From: Leptolyngbyaceae cyanobacterium M65_K2018_010
GTDB lineage: Bacteria; Cyanobacteriota; Cyanobacteriia; Phormidesmidales; Phormidesmidaceae
DNA: 5,624 nucleotides
Reading direction: 5' to 3'
Assembly: GCA_015295885.1 (NCBI GenBank)
Contig: DVEE01000178.1
Location: 1-5,624 of the forward strand
Positions 1 to 5,621 of the stretch are shown here, piece after piece. Numbering within the stretch: the stretch's first letter is position 1; every line of letters starts with the position of its first letter. Position numbers and translations under genes: made by a program. Below the pieces are notes generated by a model that saw nothing but the letters and a program-made list of their open reading frames with translations, made no database searches and was not told where the DNA came from.

Positions 1-2
1 TT

Positions 3-17
3 TTAGCCTCTGGCTAA
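3..17 (-). terminator. Weak hairpin downstream of cupA
   Basis: The arms TTAGCC and GGCTAA are perfectly complementary around a 3-nt loop, about 85 nt beyond the cupA stop. On the minus strand the stem is followed only by AA before the window ends, so no U-tract can be seen. It may be a pause or termination element for the cupA transcript, or chance. The rest of 1-101 shows no recognisable gene. Confidence 0.2.
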
Positions 18-101
18 CAGTACGACCCAGAAAAGCTACTGCCACCTCAATCGTCGGTCCCTGCCCCTTGACGCCCTAAGGCCAACACAGTATTCGAGCA
101 T

Positions 102-1403
102 CTAACGATACTCTTGGCGCTGAATATCGCGCAGGCGGGCTTCGGGGCGAAGGAAGCGATCCATCTGGGCCTCGAAGAATTTGCGATTGGCCATGCGGTG
201 GCGGGGGTTGGGGTCATCCAGAGGATAGAGGAGGGCCGTCCGCAGGGCCTGAATCACCGCTGAGGTAACGTTATACATCGATCGCTGGAAGGTAATCCCC
301 AACTGAATCAGCATGTCATCTTCACCCCGGCAGTGCTGCTGGTAGTACTCCACCAGGTAGGGGGGGAGGAAGTGGAGCATATCCTGCATGAGCAGGGTGG
401 GGGGAATACCAGCGCTCCCGACGGGAAATACGTCGGCGTAGAGAATGCCGTAGTGGAAGTCGTTCTGGTCGGCGGGTACTTGGCCGGCCTGGGCGTTGTA
501 GGACTTGGTGCCGCGGAAGGGGGCGGTACGGTAGAACACGGCCTCGACGTAGGGTAGGGCGGCTTCGTAGAGCCAGGTGAACCCTTTGGATTTGGGAATC
601 AGCTCAAAACACTCATCACCGATGTAGACATGGTGGTAGATGGGTCGTCCGGCCACAGCAAAAATGCCGTTGACCAAAAAGTTCATGGCGTCGGGTACGC
701 CCTTGAATCCGCCTTCATCGTAGATATCTGACATCTCAAAGAACACCGGGGCCATCACTTCCCAGAACAAGCCCAGGTTGGAGTAGTAGGAGAGCTCTCG
801 GCATTTTTCGTAGAACATCTCTGGAAACAGCCTGTGCAGCCCCAGCATCAGAGGGTTGTTCTTAAAGTAGGCTTTGATGGCGCGATCGCAGTTGGCCTTG
901 TATTCGTCGGTGTAGAGAAAATCGTTGTAGCGACCCCCCATATCCTGGTGCCAGAGCATGGCCACCATACAGGCTTCAGCGAATTCCATATTGACCCGAT
1001 CGTGCCAGAGATGATGGAACAGCTTGGGCCACTTGCTTTTGACTTCGCCTTTCTCCATAAACTCCAACAGTTCGGGATGGGCGGTGGCCTCACCCCGCCA
1101 GATCCGCAGATCCGCGGTGTCGCCCGCGTAGTGGTTGGGCAGATCCAGGTACTCCTGGGGCAGGAAATACTTGAAGAAGGGCAGGGGATTCAGGAACACC
1201 CGCTCAGCAATGTAGAGCAGATCCCGCCAGTAGAAGTCCATCGGCACCGCATAGGCCTTGTAAATGCCGATAATCTGCATCAGGTTCTCGGGCGTGTCGG
1301 GCAGCATCGAACCACCCGCCTCCAACCGATGAATCACATCGGCATGGGGGTGGGTAGACGGGGGAATCAGGCTGGGTTGGGGAGGGGTGAGGGTGGTGGT
1401 CAT
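102..1403 (-). CDS. cupA: CO2 hydration protein CupA (ChpY), NDH-1MS subunit
   Basis: The product is 433 aa, soluble, with no signal peptide or clear membrane segment, and belongs to the ChpXY 'CO2 hydration' family. In the cell it binds the distal NdhF3 subunit of NDH-1MS on the cytoplasmic side of the thylakoid and converts CO2 to bicarbonate. Family-like stretches include LEAGGSMLPDTPENL (28-42), a His-rich block with H130, H131, H134 and R136, SYNAQAGQVP (301-310) and GIPPTLLMQDM (332-342). From memory, published structures place a Zn site formed by a CupA His and Arg at the NdhF3 interface, and H130/H131 and R136 fit that. The segment around 82-124, which I recall being absent from the shorter CupB, and the F-D-cup gene order favour CupA over CupB. 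ATG at 1403 is the only plausible start, but it has no Shine-Dalgarno. A Pro/Thr-rich stretch fills about residues 2-19. Unusually, cupA is separated from ndhD3 by an opposite-strand gene. Confidence 0.93.
   Translation of the reverse strand: MTTTLTPPQPSLIPPSTHPHADVIHRLEAGGSMLPDTPENLMQIIGIYKAYAVPMDFYWRDLLYIAERVFLNPLPFFKYFLPQEYLDLPNHYAGDTADLRIWRGEATAHPELLEFMEKGEVKSKWPKLFHHLWHDRVNMEFAEACMVAMLWHQDMGGRYNDFLYTDEYKANCDRAIKAYFKNNPLMLGLHRLFPEMFYEKCRELSYYSNLGLFWEVMAPVFFEMSDIYDEGGFKGVPDAMNFLVNGIFAVAGRPIYHHVYIGDECFELIPKSKGFTWLYEAALPYVEAVFYRTAPFRGTKSYNAQAGQVPADQNDFHYGILYADVFPVGSAGIPPTLLMQDMLHFLPPYLVEYYQQHCRGEDDMLIQLGITFQRSMYNVTSAVIQALRTALLYPLDDPNPRHRMANRKFFEAQMDRFLRPEARLRDIQRQEYR
882..889. repeat. HIP1 octamer in cupA
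   Basis: This is an exact GCGATCGC palindrome, the highly iterated element of many cyanobacterial genomes. Here it covers the Asp-Arg codons near residues 173-174 of CupA. Confidence 0.85.
1374..1393 (+). other. Potential G-quadruplex motif at the 5' end of cupA
   Basis: Four G-runs (1374-1376, 1379-1382, 1384-1387, 1391-1393) are separated by loops of 2, 1 and 3 nt, which satisfies the usual G3+N1-7 rule. The motif lies on the plus strand, which is the template strand of cupA (first ten codons) and would be the non-template strand for a NUDIX transcript starting upstream. More G-runs flank it from 1346 to 1455. The motif is plain in the sequence; folding and function are not shown. Confidence 0.5.
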
Positions 1404-1434
1404 GGGAGGATGGTAGGTAAAGGGTGAAGGGTTA

Positions 1435-1443
1435 GGGGAGGAG
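1435..1443 (+). promoter_or_regulatory. Strong ribosome binding site for the NUDIX gene
   Basis: GGGGAGGAG ends 6 nt before the TTG at 1450. This good Shine-Dalgarno match decides in favour of that TTG start. The two upstream ATGs (1402 and 1410) lie in the same frame but meet stops within a few codons. I see no convincing -35/-10 pair for either direction in the 46-bp gap 1404-1449. Confidence 0.7.
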
Positions 1444-1449
1444 AACAGT

Positions 1450-1878
1450 TTGGGGAAGAAACAGCGAATTCGGCCAATTGCGCTCTGCCTTTTGCAGTGG
1501 GAGGGCCGCTTACTTGTCCATGAGGGTTACGACTCGGTGAAACAGGTGGGATTTGCCCGACCCCTCGGGGGTGGCATTGATTTTGGCGAAACCAGCGCCG
1601 CGGCGGTGGTGCGCGAAATTCGGGAGGAGTTGGGGGCAGCTATCACTGCGGTCAGATTGCTGGGCATTGTGGAGTCCATCTTTGACTATGAGGGCAAGCC
1701 GGGTCACGAGATTGTGTTTGTCTACGATGGGCGGTTTGTGGATGAATCCCTCTATGGGCAAGAGGAGTTGGCGGTGGTGGAGGGGAAGCGACAGTTTACG
1801 GCGGTTTGGCGATCGCGGCAGGACCTCCGAGCAGGTCCCTACCCTCTGGTGCCTGAACAAATCTGGGATTTGCTCTAA
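1450..1878 (+). CDS. NUDIX hydrolase, substrate unknown
   Basis: The product is a 142-aa single-domain protein of the usual length for the superfamily. The Nudix box is intact: G41, then E47, then R55-E56-I57-R58-E59-E60-L61-G62-A63, matching G-x5-E-x7-REUxEExGU apart from Ala at the last hydrophobic position. E56, E59 and E60 should carry the divalent metal. The N-terminal strand RPIALCLL (8-15) and PLGGGIDFGE (38-47) look like small MutT/ADP-ribose pyrophosphatase-like enzymes that cleave nucleoside diphosphates linked to another group. The substrate cannot be read from the sequence. It starts at TTG with a strong ribosome binding site. The gene lies opposite to its neighbours, between ndhD3 (70-bp convergent gap) and cupA (46-bp divergent gap). 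It also carries a HIP1 site, so nothing marks it as recently foreign. A role in CO2 uptake is possible only by position. Confidence 0.92.
   Translation: MGKKQRIRPIALCLLQWEGRLLVHEGYDSVKQVGFARPLGGGIDFGETSAAAVVREIREELGAAITAVRLLGIVESIFDYEGKPGHEIVFVYDGRFVDESLYGQEELAVVEGKRQFTAVWRSRQDLRAGPYPLVPEQIWDLL
1809..1816. repeat. HIP1 octamer in the NUDIX gene
   Basis: Exact GCGATCGC near the 3' end of the gene, in the Trp-Arg-Ser-Arg stretch at about residue 120. It suggests the gene has long resided in a HIP1-rich genome. Confidence 0.85.
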
Positions 1879-1892
1879 CCGCTGCGGGTTAG
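1875..1892 (+). terminator. Hairpin overlapping the NUDIX stop codon
   Basis: CTAACC and GGTTAG form a perfect 6-bp stem around a 6-nt loop, with the TAA stop inside the left arm. No T-run follows on either strand, so it is at best a weak intrinsic terminator. The remaining convergent gap to the ndhD3 stop is GC-rich with G- and C-runs around 1901-1914 and shows no standard bidirectional terminator. Confidence 0.3.
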
Positions 1893-1948
1893 GTTGATGT
1901 GGGGGTGCATCCCCGCCGCCACGCGCCCTACGGATCCGACCCCGGCCC

Positions 1949-3538
1949 TCAGGGAAGAACGGGGAGGGTAGCCACCGGATAAAGCAATGGCTCAGCGGGA
2001 GGGGTAGCTTCCACTGGGTTGGCGGAATCTAGGGACTCCGCTTGAAGCCCTTGATCGGCCACCACCTGAGTAGGCCCCGCCGGCAGGGCGGCGACCATGG
2101 CCGTGGCGGTGGGTTCGCCCCACTTCACCAGCCAATTGGGCTGTATCCCCAGGAACAGAATCAACCCGGCCAGCACGAAAGCGGGGATTTTCTCTTCCAG
2201 GGTGACTTTAGGAAAGTAGGCGATCGCATTATCCAGCTTGCCGAAGCAGGTGCGGTTGAGCAAAATCACAAAGTACACCGCCGTTAAACCCGTCCCGACA
2301 ACACAGAGGAGGGTCTGAAGGGGGTAAAGGGCGTAGCTACCCTGGAACACCAGAAATTCCGTCACAAACCCCATCAAACCCGGAATACCGGCACTGGCCA
2401 TGCCCCCCAGCACGAGCAGGGCGCTGGTCAAAGGTAAGCCGCGAATGGGGTTCATCAACCCATTCAACACATCCAGTTCGCGAGTTCCCACCTTGGCTTC
2501 CACAATCCCGACTAGTAGGAAGAGAATGGCCAGAATAACCCCGTGGGACACCATCTGGCTGACGGCTCCGGTCAGGGCTAGGTCGGTCATCGCCGCCCCA
2601 CCCAGGAGCACATAGCCCATGTGACCGATGGAACTGTAAGCCACCATGCGCTTGATGTCTTTCTGGGCGATCGCCGTAATAGCCCCGTAGAGCACACTCA
2701 CCGCGGCCCACACAGCTAAATAGGGGGACAGTTGAGCCCAGGCATCAGGAAAAATACCCAGACCAAAGCGAAACAAACCGTAGGTGCCCAATTTGGCCAG
2801 CACCCCGCCCAGCAGCATGGCCACGGGGGTAGAGGCCGCCACGTAGGTGTCGGGGAGCCAGGTGTGAAAGGGCACGAGGGGAATTTTGATGCCAAAAGCC
2901 ACCAGCAGGAGGCCCAGCAGGATCACCTGCACTTGAGGGGGTAAGTCGTGGCCCATGATGCTGTGGTAGGTAAAGTCAGGGGCACCGCTAAGCCACACCG
3001 TTCCCAGGAAGCCGGCCAGCATTAGGGCACCGGACAGGGCGGTATACAACAAGAACTTGGTGGCCGAGTAAACCTTCTTCTCCCCGCCCCAAATGGCAAT
3101 CAGCAGATAAAGCGGCACTAATTCCACTTCGTAGAGCAAGAAGAAGAGCAGTAGGTTTTGGGCCAGAAAGGCTCCGGCTACCCCACCACTGACCAGCAGC
3201 ACCAGGCTGTAAAACAAGCGGGGTCGCTCCAGTTCAGGCCGACTGCTCCAAATTGCAATCCAGGTGATCAAGCTGTTGAGGGCCACCATTAGCAGGGACA
3301 GACCATCTAGGCTCAGTTCGTAGTTGAGCCCCAAGGCCGGTAGCCAGGGTAAGAACTCATGGAACTGAAAGCCACCAAAGGACAGGTCAAACTGAGTAAA
3401 CAGCCAAATGGTCCACAATAGGGCCGCACCCGATACGGCCAGAGCCCCATAGCGAGCCCGTTGGCCAGACACTTGCCCCGGCCAAAAACTGATCGCCAGG
3501 GCACCGAGAATGGGAAGCCAGAAGAGGGTAGAAAGCAT
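1949..3538 (-). CDS. ndhD3: NAD(P)H-quinone oxidoreductase subunit NdhD3
   Basis: The product is a 529-aa polytopic membrane protein of the NuoM/MrpD antiporter-like family with many hydrophobic segments. It is a proton-translocating subunit of the NDH-1MS membrane arm, next to NdhF3. The channel residues of the family are in place: E137 in LLYEVELVPLYLL, K218 in FGIKIPLVPFHTWLPD, K249 in GGVLAKLGTYGL, H332 in VSHGVILAILFL and E394 in GFVTEFLVF. AQKDIKRMVAYSSIGHMG (291-308) is also typical. I choose D3 over D4 mainly because of the ndhF-ndhD-cupA context. ATG at 3538 lies 40 nt after the ndhF3 stop, which fits co-transcription, but no Shine-Dalgarno precedes it. The last 43 or so residues (487-529) are a polar, Pro/Ala-rich tail and look longer than the roughly 500-residue relatives I recall. 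Confidence 0.93.
   Translation of the reverse strand: MLSTLFWLPILGALAISFWPGQVSGQRARYGALAVSGAALLWTIWLFTQFDLSFGGFQFHEFLPWLPALGLNYELSLDGLSLLMVALNSLITWIAIWSSRPELERPRLFYSLVLLVSGGVAGAFLAQNLLLFFLLYEVELVPLYLLIAIWGGEKKVYSATKFLLYTALSGALMLAGFLGTVWLSGAPDFTYHSIMGHDLPPQVQVILLGLLLVAFGIKIPLVPFHTWLPDTYVAASTPVAMLLGGVLAKLGTYGLFRFGLGIFPDAWAQLSPYLAVWAAVSVLYGAITAIAQKDIKRMVAYSSIGHMGYVLLGGAAMTDLALTGAVSQMVSHGVILAILFLLVGIVEAKVGTRELDVLNGLMNPIRGLPLTSALLVLGGMASAGIPGLMGFVTEFLVFQGSYALYPLQTLLCVVGTGLTAVYFVILLNRTCFGKLDNAIAYFPKVTLEEKIPAFVLAGLILFLGIQPNWLVKWGEPTATAMVAALPAGPTQVVADQGLQAESLDSANPVEATPPAEPLLYPVATLPVLP
2220..2227. repeat. HIP1 octamer in ndhD3 (3' part)
   Basis: Exact GCGATCGC encoding Ala-Ile-Ala in DNAIAYFPK, near residue 439 of NdhD3. 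Confidence 0.85.
2667..2674. repeat. HIP1 octamer in ndhD3 (middle)
   Basis: Exact GCGATCGC, again read as Ala-Ile-Ala, in ITAIAQKDIK near residue 290 of NdhD3. Confidence 0.85.
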
Positions 3539-3578
3539 GGGAATCCAGGATGGTGAGAAGGTTGGCAGCAGGGAAGAT

Positions 3579-5432
3579 CTAAAGCAGGGCAGCCAGGGAC
3601 CGCCAGCTCACCAGGATGGCTAGTACCGCCACGCCAAAGGCGATGGTCAGCACATAGAACTGAAGACGGCCCGTATTGCCGTACTTAAGGGTTTCGCCGC
3701 CAAAGAGGGAGGCTAACCCGACGGCATTCACTAAACCATCCACCACGTAGCGATCCAGCCAGTCCGTGGCTTTTGATAGGAGGTCGACCCCCAGGACAAA
3801 GGTATTGCGGTAGAGCTTGGGCGTATAGAAGTCGTAGGCCAACAGATTCTGTACTGGCTTTTGAATCAACCTAGCGGGGTTCTCCACCACCCGGTTGACG
3901 TAGAGCAGGGTGCCCAGGGCCGCCCCTAGAATACTTGACCAGGTTAGGAGCAAGGCCATGTCTTTGCTGAGGTTAACCCAGGTAGGTAGCAGGCCCAACC
4001 CCGCCAAAATCAGCGGCAGATGCAGGGCAAAGCCCGCCCCCAGGGTCATGGGCATGACCAACAGCCAGAGCGGTTCTGGGGCCCTGATGGTCATCTGTTG
4101 GGTGGGGCCAGCAAAGATCAAGCCAATCATGCGCGCCAGGCTAAAGGCCGCCAGCCAGTTGACGATCAGCACGATGGCTACCAACCCACCGCGATGGCTG
4201 TCCCAGAGTCCAGACAGGAGGGACAAGGCCCCCCAGAATCCCCCCAGGGGAGGTAAGCCGACCAACCCAGCCGCGCCGATGATCATGGCCAGAGCGGTGA
4301 TTGGCCGACGGCTCCAAAGCCCGCCCATCTGGGTCACATCCTGGGTGATTACATTGGACACAATGGAACCGGCGGCCATAACTAGGGTGGCCATGGCGAT
4401 CGCATAGGTGAGAGCTAGGAGTAGAGCCGCTTGGGGTTGATGGGCACCAATGGCCATAAACATCAGACCCATGTAGGCGCTCGTCAGGTAAGACAGAATG
4501 CGCTTGATATCAATTTGAGCTACGGAAATCAGAGTGGCCCCGATCGCCGTCACGGCGCCCACCGCAATGGCAAAAGCTGAGGCCGTGGAGGAGAGGGCAA
4601 TCACCGGTTCCACCTTGACGAGCACCCAGACCCCCGTAGCTACCACCACTGCATTCCGCAAAATTGTACTGGGCAGGGGGCCTTCCATCGCCTCATCCAG
4701 CCAGAGGTGCAGGGGAAACTGAGCGCACTTGCTCATTGGCCCAGCAATTAGACCAATGCCAATCAGCGTGATTAAACCAGGATCAACCTGAGCGGTTTGG
4801 GCCCAGGCGGCTAGCTCCCGAAAATCCCAGGTATGGGCCAGGGGGTAGATGGCCAGCACTCCCATCAGCAGCACCAAGTCACCCACCCGCTTGGTCAAAA
4901 AAGCATCCCGGGCTCCGGTCACCACCAGGGACTGGTTATACCAAAGGCCCACCAGCAGGTAGGTGCCCAGGGTCAAAATCTCCAGCAGCATATAGGAGAA
5001 AAAGAGGGAGTTGCACAGGACCAGAGCGCACATCCCCGCCTCGAAGAAGGCCATCATGGCAAAAAATCGGCTCCAACCCCAGTCCATTTCTAGGTAGCCG
5101 ACGGCGTACACCTGAGCCAGTAGGTTCAGCCCCGTAATCAAGACACAGGCTCCCAGGGTAATGGCCGAGGCCTCAATGGGAATGGTGAGGTTCAAATCCG
5201 CCACCTGGAGCCAGGGGGCAAAGAAAAACTGGGGAGAAGACTTGCCCCAAAAGGCCAGGAAGGCCAGCAGGCTGTGGGTGAAAGCCAGGCAGGTAGTCAT
5301 GATATTGATGTACCCGGCTGGACGGGGGCCAGTGCGACGAATCATGGCCGGCGACCAAGGGATCGTCAACAGTGCCCCCAAGAGCGGGTAAAGCGGGATA
5401 AACCAGCTGGTTTGAGCCAAAATTGGTGTCAT
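3579..5432 (-). CDS. ndhF3: NAD(P)H-quinone oxidoreductase subunit NdhF3
   Basis: The product is a 617-aa NuoL-family membrane subunit, the distal end of the NDH-1MS membrane arm, which docks CupA. The variant typical of CO2-uptake complexes is recognisable in RTGPRPAGYIN (33-43), GYLEMDWGWSRFF (112-124), TGARDAFLTKRVGDL (172-186) and KCAQFPLHLWLDEAMEGP (235-252). E151 and K235 match the conserved Glu and Lys of NuoL. Several other canonical channel residues are replaced (see findings). R37, Y41 and E115 fall where I recall the CupA/NdhF3 metal-site region. Residues 520-570 (with DFYTPKLYRNTFV) fit the C-terminal lateral helix. ATG at 5432 is preferred: a GAGGG lies 10 nt upstream, and the protein then begins just before the first membrane segment. 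An in-frame GTG at 5477 would add 15 residues without a good ribosome binding site. It is the first gene of the minus-strand set and is followed by ndhD3. Confidence 0.93.
   Translation of the reverse strand: MTPILAQTSWFIPLYPLLGALLTIPWSPAMIRRTGPRPAGYINIMTTCLAFTHSLLAFLAFWGKSSPQFFFAPWLQVADLNLTIPIEASAITLGACVLITGLNLLAQVYAVGYLEMDWGWSRFFAMMAFFEAGMCALVLCNSLFFSYMLLEILTLGTYLLVGLWYNQSLVVTGARDAFLTKRVGDLVLLMGVLAIYPLAHTWDFRELAAWAQTAQVDPGLITLIGIGLIAGPMSKCAQFPLHLWLDEAMEGPLPSTILRNAVVVATGVWVLVKVEPVIALSSTASAFAIAVGAVTAIGATLISVAQIDIKRILSYLTSAYMGLMFMAIGAHQPQAALLLALTYAIAMATLVMAAGSIVSNVITQDVTQMGGLWSRRPITALAMIIGAAGLVGLPPLGGFWGALSLLSGLWDSHRGGLVAIVLIVNWLAAFSLARMIGLIFAGPTQQMTIRAPEPLWLLVMPMTLGAGFALHLPLILAGLGLLPTWVNLSKDMALLLTWSSILGAALGTLLYVNRVVENPARLIQKPVQNLLAYDFYTPKLYRNTFVLGVDLLSKATDWLDRYVVDGLVNAVGLASLFGGETLKYGNTGRLQFYVLTIAFGVAVLAILVSWRSLAALL
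4396..4403. repeat. HIP1 octamer in ndhF3
   Basis: Exact GCGATCGC encoding Ala-Ile-Ala at residues 344-346. It falls inside the segment where conventional NuoL/NdhF proteins carry a His-x3-Lys channel motif. Confidence 0.85.
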
Positions 5433-5570
5433 GGACGGGCCACCCTCAGGCGAAAGGACGTTGACAGAGAGCCTCACAGAACCCCGACAGCCCTGGAAAG
5501 TTGGCGGGTGGATCTCCTGGGCAAAGATTTAAGGATTCTGCAGCTGATTGACTGGAATAAATTTTCTGAA
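5433..5570 (-). other. Untranslated leader of ndhF3
   Basis: If transcription begins about 7 nt after the TATAAT box, the mRNA has a leader of roughly 140 nt before the ATG at 5432. It ends with a GAGGG Shine-Dalgarno-like element at 5443-5447, 10 nt before the start codon. I see no strong hairpin or known riboswitch in it. The start site is inferred from the promoter box, not measured. Confidence 0.45.
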
Positions 5571-5576
5571 GCATCG

Positions 5577-5582
5577 ATTATA
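5577..5582 (-). promoter_or_regulatory. Candidate -10 box of the ndhF3 operon
   Basis: The minus strand reads TATAAT exactly, in a strongly AT-rich stretch upstream of ndhF3. No good -35 lies 16-18 nt upstream (TTCTGT is the best there), which would suit a promoter that depends on an activator or is tuned by a repressor. Confidence 0.55.
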
Positions 5583-5597
5583 TTAAAAGAATATAAT
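5577..5597. promoter_or_regulatory. Operator-like inverted repeat over the ndhF3 promoter
   Basis: Perfect arms ATTATATT (5577-5584) and AATATAAT (5590-5597) flank a 5-bp spacer. The centre contains T-N11-A, the LysR-type core, and on the minus strand TTA-N8-TAA, which resembles the motif described for CmpR. The repeat covers the candidate -10 box. In model cyanobacteria the ndhF3 operon is induced by low CO2 and repressed by the LysR-type CcmR/NdhR, so this is a reasonable binding site, but the regulator is inferred. Confidence 0.5.
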
Positions 5598-5605
5598 AAA
5601 CAGAA

Positions 5606-5621
5606 AAAATTGAATAATTTT
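5606..5621. promoter_or_regulatory. Second AT-rich palindrome upstream of ndhF3
   Basis: Arms AAAATT and AATTTT are perfectly inverted around GAAT. It lies 8 bp beyond the first palindrome, so the two centres are about 26 bp apart. This could be the second contact of a LysR-type tetramer. In such AT-rich DNA a 6-bp arm can also arise by chance. Confidence 0.3.

Noticed and set aside
68..96. A TTGACG ... TATTCG promoter-like pair with 17-bp spacing on the plus strand.
   Set aside because: The -10 part matches only half of the consensus, and it would drive only antisense transcription into cupA. Such a match is expected by chance.
39..104. A 21-codon frame starting at the ATG directly after the cupA stop.
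   Set aside because: It is short, Arg-rich and low in information, has no ribosome binding site of its own, and does not resemble CupS. Adjacency to the stop codon is probably chance.
834..1427. A 197-codon open frame on the plus strand opposite cupA.
   Set aside because: It is the mirror of a well-supported gene in GC-rich DNA, and its composition (His, Gly and Val rich) is that of a shadow frame with no domain pattern.
1510..1860. A 116-codon minus-strand frame opposite the NUDIX gene, which would fill the gap between ndhD3 and cupA in the operon direction.
   Set aside because: The plus strand has an intact Nudix box and a strong ribosome binding site, while this frame shows no family pattern. 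It is a shadow.
1896..1914. G-run/C-run dyad (GGGG ... CCCC) in the convergent gap, considered as a bidirectional terminator.
   Set aside because: The stem is only 4 bp with alternative pairings, and no T-run follows on either strand.
3910..4407. A 165-codon open frame on the plus strand opposite ndhF3.
   Set aside because: It is complementary to the membrane helices of NdhF3 and rich in Arg, Pro and Ala, with no recognisable domain and no ribosome binding site noticed.
5446..5574. A 42-codon leader ORF on the minus strand, ATG at 5574, with its stop overlapping the ndhF3 ribosome binding site.
   Set aside because: Its ATG lies only 2 nt after the TATAAT box, so the mRNA would begin at or after it. 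It has no ribosome binding site and no recognisable peptide pattern. Conservation in relatives would revive it.
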